DNA from: Dryomyza anilis
Taxonomy: Eukaryota; Arthropoda; Insecta; Diptera; Dryomyzidae
Length of the DNA stretch: 64,000 bases
Assembly (NCBI GenBank): GCA_951804985.1
Contig: OX638136.1
Span: 1,262,501 to 1,326,500, forward strand
Reading direction: 5' to 3'
Shown here: piece after piece, positions 21,798-32,319 of the stretch
Position numbering within the stretch: the first letter of the stretch is position 1
Layout: every line of letters starts with the position of its first letter
Translations under genes and position numbers: made by a program
Notes under the pieces: generated by a model
Told to the model about the DNA's origin: nothing
The model's database searches: none
The model's input: only the letters and a program-made list of their open reading frames with translations

Positions 21798-22113
21798 TCT
21801 CAATATGAAATCAAACTTATTCGATATTATGGTGTACCAAAGAATGAACACTTGTACCAACTATGGAACGTTGCCTGCAACCAAGTTCTGAAAAATTCTG
21901 CGCAAATTTGTAGTGACAACTTTCGGAGATGCGATTTCATCGCGGCACCAGGTGGCTCCAAGCCTGCGCGATTGCTCCCGGCTACTGTCCCATCAGTTTC
22001 ATTTCGTTCGTTATCGCAACCAAATGCGATGCCATTTACTGATGCGATGCGAACTGCTTCCGAGCAACGCGCCACTCTCCACACGGATAGAAAAGATTTG
22101 TTTGAATATGTTT
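21798..22113 (+). pseudogene. THAP-like domain of the P-element transposase
   Basis: In-frame reading YYGVPKNEHLYQLWNVACNQ, SAQICSDNFRRCDFI and ARLLPATVPSV matches the THAP pattern (FP..., the central Trp, C..HF, and the AVPSI-type end). THAP is a C2CH zinc-coordinating DNA-binding domain. The first Cys pair is absent upstream, and the usual His after the third Cys is Asn (CSDNF), so zinc binding would fail. An opposite-strand frame (21827-22150) is its shadow. Confidence 0.7.
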
Positions 22114-23618
22114 GAATGTAATTAAAAAGTAATACTAAATTACCATACATGTATTAGGAATGAAGTGTAATTAAATTATTATCGAAATTGAATTTATTTG
22201 TGTTCACGTGTAAACATTATTATATTGTCCATCAGAATCTGTCAAATTTACCATAAATATGTTACAATACCAACATAAAATTTTAATTGCATTTGAATAA
22301 AATATTTCTGATCAAATTACTTGGTTAAAACTATATTTCGAAACACAGAAAATGCTATGTTCGCAAAGCTCGTCTTAATTCGATAATTTATCGACTGACG
22401 AAGTTGGCAACGTTGTGCATCATTTTCTACCGACGCCATCGTTTGAACATATTGATGCTTACAAACAAATAAAAAAGAAATTGGATTTAAATAAGTGTAT
22501 TCTTGCAACATTCTTCTCGTATACGAAGTTGGCACTCGTTCCGCAGAATTTTCTACCAACGTCTCTTTTGTCGTCGTTTGAAGTATGTATATTTATACAA
22601 AGTTGACACTCGGTGATCGACATTTTCTGCGTACGTGTCTTTTGTTGTTCGTTGAAAAAACGTGTTCGCTTTTTTTATTTGTAAATTAAATAAATATATA
22701 AATTGTGTTACAAAAAGTACAAATAGTAACAGAGTATAATAGTGCAGTATATAATTTCTGAAACTAAAGTGAAAAACCACAAATAAAAATATGTGTTTCG
22801 ATTTTCAAACAGAATTTGGCATGTTTTTTTTACAAAAGCCTTCGTGAATTCCATGCCTACGCTATGTGCTGTGCTGAGATCAACTGTAACTGTACCAAAT
22901 ATAAAGCGAGCCTGAATCGTCTGGTTAGCGTCCGCTGGTGCAATTGTGCATTCATTGATGCTGTCACTTGTACTTGCAGTGTTAAACGAATTATTTATTT
23001 ATACATTTAAAAATTTGTATATGAATTCAATAATTATAAGTTCCCACGTGCATGTTTACAGATTTTTAATAAAAATTAATAAAAAAAACAAAATTTTGTT
23101 TATATTTTATTTTCAGGATTTCTTTCCAAAAATATTTAAATATGTTTCTATGCAAACATACAACTTTTTGAACTGAAACAACTGATATGTTTCACTAGAA
23201 ACATATTTATATTCAGGTTTTATTTTGAACATATCTATGTTTCGGTTCAAATATTTATTTTATTTGGATGTAGTAATTATTATGTTTCCATTAGAACATA
23301 CTCCATTTTAAGGGGCAACATTAAATTGTTTCCGGGATATTATAATGTAAGTCAGAGCTCATTACAACACTGTTCAAGTCTCAATACAACCCTGTTTACA
23401 AATGATTTATTAGTCAATTATATATTATGTTTACATAAAATTCCAAACATACATGTTAATGCCTGTAAAATTATGTTTGGGAGAGCCCTTTTTTGCAGCG
23501 TGCACTGAGGGGCGCTATCCGACACCTTGTCGGCACTGAACGCAATGTCATTTACTTGCGCTTCACATATATTGCCTAAAAGATTGTGGTCGAAATAAAA
23601 ACAACATTCGTTGCTGCG
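22114..23618. other. Gap inside the P relic; weak repeats
   Basis: No transposase sequence recognised. Three diverged copies of a motif like AAGTTGGCA..GTT..CA.AATTTTCTACC.ACG.C lie at about 22396, 22527 and 22596. ATGTTTC-type motifs recur at 23140-23300. It may be intron-like or later insertions. Confidence 0.4.
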
Positions 23619-23628
23619 TTAGAATGTT

Positions 23629-24800
23629 TTGCTGGATTCAACAGCAACAATGTTGAATCCAGCCATACATGCGAGATCACTACCTGATGCGAACGCGTCG
23701 ATTGATACCTGGCCAAGCGAGTCGAATTCAAATTCTTTAACGCAAATTCTTACAGACGTTACAACGCAATATGTTGATTTCTGTACGCGAACAGAAGAAG
23801 TCAAATTTGATTGTTCTACACAGACTGAGTAGGTGTAGCCTCCTTTATTATGTTCAACTTATTTATTTTCCACCTATAAAATTTATTAGTGACGAGTTCC
23901 ATCGTTATGGTCTGTTAGAAAACTTGAATTTGGAAGACAAGTAAAATCGTTGAAGGCGGAAGTTGCCTAAGTAAAGAAACAGCTAAAAGATAATTTGGAG
24001 GAAAATTTGCGCAAAATATTCACCGAAGGACTGAAATATAAGTATATAAATCTATATTTTATATATATATACATATTCTCATTAGATAAAACTTGGTTTG
24101 CAAACCCAACAAGTGCGGTGAGAAAACTATTTGTGTTTACTGATGTGCCGCATATATTGAGGCTTGTTTGCAACCATTTTATAGACACGGGACTAGTGTA
24201 TAATAACACAATAGTTACACCGCATACTGTAAAAGAGGTTACCCAGCATACATCGGGTGCTGATTTGTCGATATGCTACAAATTAACAGACGACCACAGG
24301 TCGTCAAAAAGTTACACTTTTTTCCAATAGCACAGCAAACGCAATTAAAAGTTGCTATTCGTTGGGAAAAGAACTCTATAAACCATGTGAAAATGCAAAC
24401 TTCATACAGCTTTTAAACGATTGGTTCGATGTGCTGAATTCAATATTAAGCACATGCTACAATATCCAATACAAATAAAAATTATTTAGTGGAAGATTTG
24501 TTAGTGGTACCACATAACTTCGACGAGTCCGAGTCTGAACCTACCCCAGAGTCCGACGATCCGTTTAAGTCAGAAGGTCCCTTTGAGCCTACATAAGAAA
24601 ATGAGGAAATGGATATTTTGCAAGAAGATGCATTAGAATATGTAGCAGGCTAAAGCTGGAAAGTGTGAATTCGAGGGCTCCTCATGGACATGTGTGGACC
24701 AAGTCTCACATGGTGAGCTTAAAAAACCGTCCTCAGAATTTTTGGGCCAAATAAAATATTTAGAAACTATTTTCACTAAATTTAATAGCAACGAAATAAG
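23629..24800 (+). pseudogene. P-element transposase, linker and C-terminal part
   Basis: Blocks in several frames: a Ser/Thr-rich linker ending FDCSTQTE (23629-23832), a coil (VKSLKAEVA, VKKQLKDNLEENLRKIF), then KLFVFTDVPHILRLVCNHF and ADLSICYKLTDDH (24060-24330), the P-family PHL.K..RNH region, TANAIKSCYSLGKELY and LLNDWFDVLNSILST (24320-24470), ALEYVAG (24630), and a final block with ELKKPSSEFLGQIKYLE (24700-24790). The RNase-H-like catalytic core is deleted between IF and FVFTDVPH. Similarity is to P transposases from memory, without an alignment. Confidence 0.75.
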
Positions 24801-25708
24801 CTGCTAATTTTCGAAAAACCTTAATAAACTTAAGTAAAGAAATACATCTCTCTCTCTCTAAAAGTAAAAGAATCATTCTTTAAATGCAGAATGTATTTCA
24901 CATTAAAAACTTAAGCAAAAGACTAAAAATACAAAAAATGAAACAGAAAATTATGGGAAATAAAAAACTGTTAAAATATTAATTAAAAAAAAAAATGTAT
25001 TTTATTTACAGCCAAATTATAACAAACAAAATTACAGGTATGATACAGATACTTACATAACTCTCTCATTTTTATGAAATGTTTAAATTTGCTGACACTA
25101 AGCAAGATAATTTTAAAATGTTCACATACATTTTTAGAATCAAAACAAAATCTAAAAAACAATTTAATTTTTTTCTTTCAATACAAATTTCAATGTCTGT
25201 AAATTTGATTCAAAACATAAGCTTGAATCACAGGATTCCATACTTTTGTATGGAAAACTAGGCAATCACACGATTGAAATTTAAATAGTCTTGAAAATTG
25301 ATTCAAAAGTTGATTGTTTATTCAATCATGTGATTCAGGCTTAAATTTTAAAAAATTGTAAAAAAGAAGTGTCAGTGTGATTGAACATGTAAATAGTTGT
25401 AGCATGGGTATAACGATTGCAACTGCCTGCAGCCGTGCTGCTGATAATCCTCGTCGAGCTTGTCCTGGCGTGCACTCTCCGCAATTTCGCTGCCATCGCC
25501 ATCTCGTTCTTGCCAACGAATACGATCAGAGAATATGTATTCTCCATTAAACTATTTCTTGCATATCAATGAATCATTTGAATTGTGTATATAATTTGAC
25601 ACTTATGTCAAATTAAATTACGATCCATTAATAATATGTGTAATTTACTGCATCGATAACAGTATACGTCAGAAAATAATATGTGCAGTAGCTCATTTTA
25701 TAAATAAA
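24801..25708. other. No gene recognised
   Basis: Mostly AT-rich. A more GC-rich patch at 25410-25520 has overlapping minus-strand frames of 64-68 codons that resemble no protein family I know. Confidence 0.4.
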
Positions 25709-26515
25709 CGAGGTGGGAAAGTTAGGTCACATGGGTAAGTTCGGTCACATGGGACGGACTTTTATAGTCGGTCGGGCCCGACTATGGAATACCCTATACT
25801 TTGATGTGTATACATACCTTTAAAGTTCTTAATTATGCTGAACATTCTTACACTCAGAATATTATTTACATATCAAATTTCTGACGACGTATATTCCATT
25901 AATTTAAAAAATTGATGATAAAGTAAAAATATAAAAAAATCAAAAAATGTTAAAACATGTAGAAAAATGAATGTGGGCGGATCACGCCCACTTTTAAAAC
26001 ATATGTAGAGATTTAAGGCTAATATTTCAAAATTTTGTTTTTAATAATTTGAGAATAAAATGTTCACTATAAAAAAGCGAGGAGTAATAAAAAAATCAAA
26101 TGTGGGCGTATCACGCCCATTTTTGGATAATATATTTTTAGGTGAATTCTAACAATACGTTTTAAATTTTATAAGTATATCTTCAATACTTTTCGAGTTA
26201 TTGGTTCGTAAAGAGTTATATAAAAGTGTCTTGTATGGGAGGTGGGCGTGTCCGTTGTCCAATTTGGCTTATTTACTTTTACAAAACTAACTTTTGGCTA
26301 AAAAGTATAGAAACAAAATTCCATCGCATTCTGAGCAGAGTTTTTCAAGTTATCGTGTATACGGACAGCAAGACAGACGGACATGGCTAAACGGACTCGG
26401 GTGGTGATGCTGATCAAGAATATATATACTTTTCCATACCGGACACGCCTCCTAAGGGGCGTTACAATATATGCACAAAGTTAATAATCTCTGTACCTCA
26501 TGGGTGTAGGGTATA
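25709..26515 (-). mobile_element. DINE-1/Helentron-like element, complete
   Basis: On the minus strand it starts TATACCCTACACCCATGAGG, has GGTATGGAAAAGTATATATA, TTCTTGATCAGCATCACC and GCCATGTCCGTCTG, and ends with the GTCGGGCCCGAC hairpin followed by two CCCATGTGACC-type motifs. Internal GGGCGTATCACGCCCA units are repeated. It has no protein and would be mobilised in trans by a Helitron-type Rep/helicase. Confidence 0.82.
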
Positions 26516-26547
26516 AAAATTGTATGCTACATTTTACTGAGCAGCTA

Positions 26548-27345
26548 GTAAATAGTGCAAAATATCAAGAATCAGTTTTTGGTGCAAATCATTGCATGGG
26601 TGCATGGCAGTCGTTTGTTTATTGTTTGTGCTTTAAGGTGCATTTAAGGTTTTGTTTTTGTTTTGCGTGTTAAAAGTTGCCATTTTACGAATTTCTTTTT
26701 TTTTTAATTCTTTTAAAATTTTTCTATTTTTTCCTTTTATGATTTAAAAAAAAACAAAAATTGTCATATCCGACCACATATCGCATTAATTCAATTTAAT
26801 TTTATAATAACCATTATAATATTCCTTTTTTTTACTAATTATAGAAACGATATTTTTTTTAAGATGACCAAAATCAAATTACAATAAATGTCCATTACGA
26901 AGTAATGCACTTTATTTTGTATGTATAAGAAGTATTTATATTTATTTATATAATAACCATATAGTTTTTTTTTTCTAAAACAATAAAGAATTTGAGTTTG
27001 GTAACCCTTGATTTTCGCAACACCCAAAAACAATGTAATACATTATGAGTTATTAAAAGAAAACAAATATACATTCTCCTTATGATACTCCAACGTTGAA
27101 AGATCTTTCAATGTTCCGAGAGTAAGCGCTGGCCTGTAAATGTTCGCTGTTTGGGTGGGTGGTGAGAGAATTACGTGTGTGTCGCAACATGTATTTGAGA
27201 CTACTTATTCTTATGCAACTTTTCTCATTGTTTTTATATTTTTTTTTCTTTTACCTATTCGATATAAGTATTGCCTTTCTTTTTTTCCAAATTAAGTATG
27301 ATAACGCAGATAAAAATGTACTTTGTCCATTAGTTCTCTGTATTC
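26548..27345 (+). repeat. Repeat family A, copy left of G3 copy A
   Basis: Starts AATAGTGCAAAATATCAAG and ends near AAGTATGATAACGCA. Matches 31163-31440 plus 40553-41010 and 53263-53950. Blocks include GGTGCAAATC.TTGCATGG, GGATTTTCGCAACACCC and CTCCAACGTTGAAAGATC. Because it flanks both sides of G3 copy A and starts AGTGC and ends near GATACT, it may be an LTR, but no polypurine tract or primer site abuts it. Confidence 0.8.
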
Positions 27346-27352
27346 GTCCGAT

Positions 27353-27994
27353 TTAAAGTGCTGTGAATTTAAATCCACAAAAAGTGGATAAATCTTCTGT
27401 ATTAACCCTTGACAGCGCGTCAGGAACCACATTCTGACTACCCCGCCTATGCTGAATTTTGAAGGAAACCCCCTGAAGCTTTAAAGCCCATCGAGCCAGC
27501 CGTGAGTTGAGGTCTGTTTGGTACATGAGCCACTTTAACGATGCATGATCGGTTACCACAGTAAACTCATGCTCTTCAACATACGCTCTAAATTTCTTAA
27601 TGCTTAGATCTTTTTTTTTAAACAAAAATTGATTTTCTGAACATCAAGCCTGCCAACTTTAGCTGCTGCGCGACCTTTCGAAGAACTGCTATATGTTTAT
27701 CAACATTTTCAGAAATAATAAGAAGATCATCAAGATAGATGAATACTTCTGAGCGAAGTTGTGGTGGTACATTTTTGTCCATAAGTCGAAACATTGTTTG
27801 TGGCGCATTGAAAAGCCAAACGGCATTACCTTGTAATGGTACAAAGGTCTACCGGGGACAGTAAAAGCAGTTTTGTTCCTTGATGCGACGTCGAGAAGAT
27901 ATTGCCAAAACGCATCTTTTAAATCCGGGCTGGTAATAAATTCCGCTTTTGGCAACCAAGATTTAAATTTATCAAAAGATTCGTTAGAAGCCAA
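27353..27994 (-). pseudogene. RT and RNase H fragments, G3 copy A
   Basis: RT part: EFITSPDLKDAFWQ (first catalytic Asp), KTAFTVPGRPLYHYKVMPFG, then a frameshift, with YLDDLLIISENVDKH readable in the next frame near 27720-27750. RNase H part: [36 protein letters not shown]. The thumb and first half of RNase H are missing. Non-functional. Confidence 0.88.
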
Positions 27995-28089
27995 AAAATC
28001 AAAAGCCGTTTGCGCATTGTTTGAATTTTGTCTATTTTATTATGTGTATTTTAAATGTTGACATGGGATAGAATATTGACATGTACTCA

Positions 28090-28683
28090 TTATTCTGTAT
28101 ACGTCGATTGGTGGTTTAATGAAGTCGGACGTTTGCGTGCACTTGTCTGTGCATTCGCCTGGAAGTTTATTGATTCCGACCACTTGACACAATCTGCTTT
28201 ATACACATTCGGAGTGCCACAGCCGTAACAAAAAAGATTAGGATCGGCCAAGCATTCTTGATGACTATGCCCATGTTTACTACAGTTCCAGCATATCAAT
28301 GATACTGCTGCAACATTTTCTTCGTTTACATACCCATATAAACTTTCATATTAAGCTAATTTTTCCTTATTAGTATCTAATTTGGATACGTGCCTACGAG
28401 TTGGCAATGGGTTTGGAAAATTTCTTTTCAAATCTTTTCGCGTTTTCTGCAGATATCGCGCAAGTGAGAAATTGAATATATTTGCAAATTAAGAATTTCA
28501 TGTTGTATTTCCCGAAGGAGGTTTCTTCGCAGTAGTTTCCGGCAATGGCTCATCAAGCCGATCAGGGAGCTTTAGAATAGACTCGTAAAACATATCAAAA
28601 CTTTCACCAATTTTTATTTACGATCCCTTATCATCACACGGAAATCTACGTCCGTCCTTGAATCTCGGTACTGACGTCTCAAA
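28090..28683 (-). pseudogene. Gag capsid end and double zinc knuckle, G3 copy A
   Basis: Two CCHC-type knuckles in tandem, CWNCSKHGHSHQEC and CYGCGTPNVYKADC (the second lacks the canonical His spacing), at 28200-28299. Upstream, in broken frames (28400-28683), is the capsid end (DSRTDVDFR, ESFDMFYESIL, LPDRLDEPLP). The SINE at 28684 cuts the capsid. Confidence 0.8.
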
Positions 28684-28979
28684 TAATATTTTGACACTAC
28701 AGTCTTATAAGAACTTAGGCCGAGCTCTCTCATCATTTTGAGCTGTGCGTGTTATATTTGTACTCAAAGTGGTGCGACCAACAGTTTATTGCCGAATCCG
28801 AGCGGCGGGTGACAACTTTTCAAAGGCAATGGTTTACTCTCGTACGTTGCCATTTACTGCCGAGGGGTAGCGCGATATAGAAAAATGTTTATATGAAAAT
28901 AAGTTGTTAGCCCCAATCCAGGCTTGAACCGGGGAATTTTCGCTGTCCAACGCACTAACCACTGAACTACCGCGGCTAC
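28684..28979 (-). mobile_element. tRNA-derived SINE, copy 2 (inside G3 Gag)
   Basis: Reverse-oriented member of the family at 16057-16369, with the head CCGCGGTAGTTCAGTGG and box B GGTTCAAGCC. It is bounded by ACTGACGTCTCAAA at 28670-28683 and 28980-28993, a perfect 14-bp target-site duplication. The same insertion is present in G3 copy B. Confidence 0.9.
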
Positions 28980-29144
28980 ACTGACGTCTCAAAGCAACAC
29001 ACAATTTAGTCCACCGGATTTAAAGTACCGATTTATGGTAACGCCAATACCAATCGCTTGCTTTCGCATCGAATAATGCACTAACATTTTGGCAGAGTAA
29101 CTCAAAATCACCACCTAAAGTTTGACGAGTTAAAGCTTCAATTC

Positions 29145-29990
29145 TTAACCCCCAGTAAACCAAACTTTCCAGTTGAATATTATTTGACCAACTTTTTGAG
29201 TCCTAAATGAAGAGACACCCGCAGAATTGGCACCACTAATAGCTGGTGAATTTTGAGAAAATCTGTTAATATCATTTTGAACGTTTAAATTAGATGGCAA
29301 GCCAAGGCGTTGTTCTAATGATCGCTGTTCGACAGCTGGTAATGAAGGGATTTGTTGCGGAGATCCCACGAAAGAAAAATTATTTGGTTGTAGTTCTCGT
29401 TGTTGTTGTTCTTGTTCACCAATTGCTTGGGATACATTACCCACAGTCATTTGATTAAAACCCGCTGCAATTGTAGTCTCAATTAAACGACCTAATTGTT
29501 GGCTAAGTGAGGACAGCATTTCTGCTTGTTGTGAACCTACTGCAGGTGTAACTAAGTTCCTAATGTTGGCTCTCTGGTCTGCAGAAAAATGACTTAAGGA
29601 GGTCTCGGATCTTGATTGGTTATTGTTGTATTGGCAGCAGTAGCCGGTTGCTGTAACTACATTAGTTACCGATACAACTGCACTACTTGCATTGGCTCTC
29701 TGAATTTGTGCTCTTGTGCCATAACCATGTTCAGAAGGTTTTGTGGGGGTTTGTGGTTGTTGACCCACAAGCGAAGCACCCGCCCTGCTTTCAGAAATAC
29801 ACTGCATTCCACAAACTTGACATGTAGTGTTGCTAGATAAATGTTTGGTAATGCAGGTCTTGTGAAACATGTGTCCACATACTACTTTAACCAATTAAGC
29901 GCGTTCACTTATCACGTTTAGACAAATACAACATATTGTTGCACTAGCCTCCGAGGCAGATAAATCTTCGGTACTACGTCTGAGTGACAT
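29145..29990 (-). pseudogene. RING-H2 finger fused to Gag N-terminus, G3 copy A
   Basis: The start ATG is at 29988-29990 (MSLRRSTEDLSASEASATI). Residues ~20-65 give C-x2-C (CCIC), then C-x-H-x2-H-x2-C (CGHMFHKTC), then C-x2-C (CQVC): a complete RING-H2 set with spacings 2-14-1-2-2-10-2. A TAA at 29895-29897 falls in the first loop. The rest (to ~260) is Gln/Asn/Ser-rich with LGRLIETTIAAGF and GLPSNLNVQNDINRFSQ, leading to the capsid region. RING-H2 proteins are usually ubiquitin E3 ligases, but that role here is inferred. Confidence 0.75.
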
Positions 29991-30664
29991 GTTGTTAAAT
30001 AAAAAAAAAATATAAATATGAAAATAAAAATGTTCGTTAAGTGTAAGTGAAGTATTCAAACATATTCGAAAATATTCGAATGTAATCCAAAATATTGAAA
30101 GTATTCAAAAGTTTTCAGATGTATTCAAAAGTATCCAAATTGATATATTTATAATTAATAGTATTATTTATTTACAAAGTTTTATTATTTTATTAAATGG
30201 TATTTTTATTAAATTTATTTAATATTATAAATTTATTTTATTCAAAATATTTAATATCGTTTTTTTTCTTCATGTTATTTGTTGTTTAATTTCTTTGCAA
30301 AGTTTCTAACAGAAATAATAATAAAATTGATTTTAATTTTGAAATTTAAAATGAATAGCTAATATGGAATTATTAACATGAAAGATCGTAGTTATATACC
30401 ACAAAGAAACTTTTTTCCAATCAACTGTACTAAAAAAATAAAATTTTCTTCTTGAGGCTAGACATAAGAGTGTTTGCATGGTTAAAAAGTCAAATATTAA
30501 AGACTAGTTCAAGTTCCAACACTAGTTAAAGTTCCAACCCAAAAATTGAAGAAAAGAGGGGAAAAGAAAAGTAATCGAAATAAATAAGAAATTAGGGAGC
30601 CACACTAAAATAATTTCTGAAAAATTATACAATAGGTGTTAATAATGTAAATTTCACTGTGTGG

Positions 30665-30682
30665 TCCCCATGTTACGCGCCA
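30665..30682 (-). other. Possible primer-binding site of G3 copy A
   Basis: Minus-strand TGGCGCGTAACATGGGGA resembles a tRNA-Lys primer site with some mismatches, and lies upstream of the RING-Gag ORF. Copy B has TGGCGCGTAACGTGTGG. If correct, the 5' LTR lies at 30683-31160, but no matching 3' LTR was found. Confidence 0.35.
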
Positions 30683-31162
30683 AAAATTATCTTCCCTGTA
30701 GCAGGCAACGATATGAAAATATGAACGGTTTTGGAAAGTAACCGGAAGCGGAATCACGCAACGAATCCGGCTCTAGCTCGTCGGCTGTCGGGGTAGGGAT
30801 CTTGCTTTCGAATCACTTAAAGACGCACGTTGCTACAGCAAGAAATATTTAAATTTGCTTGCCAAAGACTGAAATGTTCGAAACATTCCAAAAAGTAAAA
30901 TATTTTAAAATCCAAAGAAAGAAGTATTTCCGTCAAAACGCTTATACACATGTTGTGCATTGATGTTAGTGCAACAACTATTGCCCTCCCAACCTTGATC
31001 ATCTTCAGTAAATCCCGAAATAAAAACCATGATGATCCCAAACCAATATTAAATTCCAATTACGACATGAATAGCTCGAAATTAAACAATATTCATCTTT
31101 ATTTTATTCAATATAGGGTATATTATATTTAATTATAATAGAATTAATTCAATAAAAAAAAT

Positions 31163-31440
31163 AGTGCAAAATATCAAGAATCAGTTTTTGGTGCAAATCG
31201 TTGCATGGGTGCATGACAGTCGTTTGTTTATGGTTTGTGCTTTAAGGTGCATTTAATGTTTTGTTTTAGCTTTGCGTGTTAAGAGTTGCTATTTTACGAA
31301 ATTCTTTTTTTAATTATTTTAAAATTTTTGTATTATTTTACAAAAACAAAAATTGTCATTATAATATTTATTTTTTTTACTAATTATAGAAACGATAATT
31401 TTTTTAAGATTCCAAAATCAAATTACAATAAATTTCCATT
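31163..31440 (+). repeat. Repeat family A, first part (interrupted by G2)
   Basis: Continues at 40553 after the G2 insertion. It ends AAATTTCCATT, the CATT being the 4-bp target duplication of G2. Confidence 0.82.
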
Positions 31441-32285
31441 TGTAACGGTCCGGTTGCCGGGTTCAGAGCTGGGATAGCTTAGCGGAAAGTCCAGAAGTCC
31501 GTGCATTACAAACATTTACATTTGCAGAGGAAACCCTCAGCTCCAAATAAATACGCCGTACGCAAAGTGGTTATAATTATTCAATTTATCTTTATTAAAT
31601 TCATTCTAATATATTATGAGGCAGCGTCCTGCCTGATGCACTCGACGCTCCTCGCTGAAATATATTGTTTGCAACCAGACTTACTCGATGCAATGTGTTT
31701 TCAGGAACTGATTGATATGTCCTGGGTCCATAAACAGGACCGAAACTCTAGTCAGTTAGGTCACGTTTGGTCCACGTGTCCCCCGATGCGGTTTAATTAA
31801 AAACACACCCAGGGCAACACGCTTGGCAAAGTCCCCGATACGGTTTAATTGAAAACACGCCCAGGGCAACACGCTTGGCAAAGTCCCCCGATACGGTTTA
31901 ATTAAAAACACACCCAGGGTAACGATGCAGCTACTTATTCAGTCACGAAGTCAGGAACAGAGAGAGTGATTTTCCCTCGTGCAATGCCTTTTATAAGCCA
32001 TTGGTTGGTGAGTGTGTATTCGTAACACTTGCCGCTTCGCTCACTGGTGCGCCTGCCTTGGTGACACAATTGTATGTTCTGGCCGTTGGTGTCTGCTAAT
32101 TCTCACACCAGTGAGAGTGTAAGAGTGACACTTTGTAGTCAAGCTCACTGGTGAGCTTTAGCTCGTTGGTGTTAATTCGATGCTCTGCGCCGTGTTTGGT
32201 TCGACGGCGTTGACGTCGAAGCCGGTTGCTTGGATCCGCCGTGAATGTGCGGTCGCCATTTGACGCTTAAAATGGTACCGTCACA
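31441..32285 (-). repeat. 3' LTR of G2
   Basis: Plus reading TGTAACGGTCCGG to GGTACCGTCACA. It contains tandem ~60-bp GGGCAACACGCTTGGCAAAG units. Compared with the other LTR it lacks ~100 bp (between GCCATT and GTGAGTGTG) and has an extra stretch near 31745-31775. Confidence 0.92.
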
Positions 32286-32295
32286 CCCCCCCTTT
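32286..32295 (-). other. Polypurine tract of G2
   Basis: Minus-strand AAAGGGGGGG directly before the LTR start TGTGACGGTACC. Confidence 0.8.
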
Positions 32296-32319
32296 ACTTC
32301 GGTTGAGAAAGGAGGTAGC

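Larger units (their letters stand above)
21798..24800 (+). mobile_element. P-element (THAP/P superfamily) relic
   Basis: Plus-strand remnants in the order of a P transposase: a THAP-like DNA-binding domain (21798-22113), a long gap, a linker and leucine-zipper-like coil (about 23889-24030), then conserved C-terminal blocks (24090-24800). The catalytic core between the coil and the FVFTDVPH block is missing. Terminal inverted repeats were not recognised, so the outer limits are approximate. Stops and frameshifts throughout show it is extinct. Confidence 0.75.
27346..31160 (-). mobile_element. Ty3/Gypsy element, family G3 copy A (defective)
   Basis: Minus-strand fragment with a RING-finger Gag (29145-29990), Gag capsid and double CCHC (28090-28683), an RT fragment and an RNase H end (27353-27994). 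Protease, the RT N-terminus and all of integrase are deleted. A SINE interrupts Gag. It is duplicated, with different deletions, at 48480-53260. Confidence 0.85.

Noticed and set aside
21827..22150. 107-codon minus-strand frame as a gene
   Set aside because: It is antisense to the better supported THAP-like reading on the plus strand.
22816..23010. Cys-rich 64-codon plus-strand frame as a small secreted peptide
   Set aside because: No convincing signal peptide or start context, and it lies in the decayed gap of the P relic.
25322..25547. Overlapping 64-68-codon minus-strand frames in a GC-richer patch
   Set aside because: No recognisable motif, no conserved copy in the window and no supporting context. 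It could be a degraded host exon, but I cannot support that.
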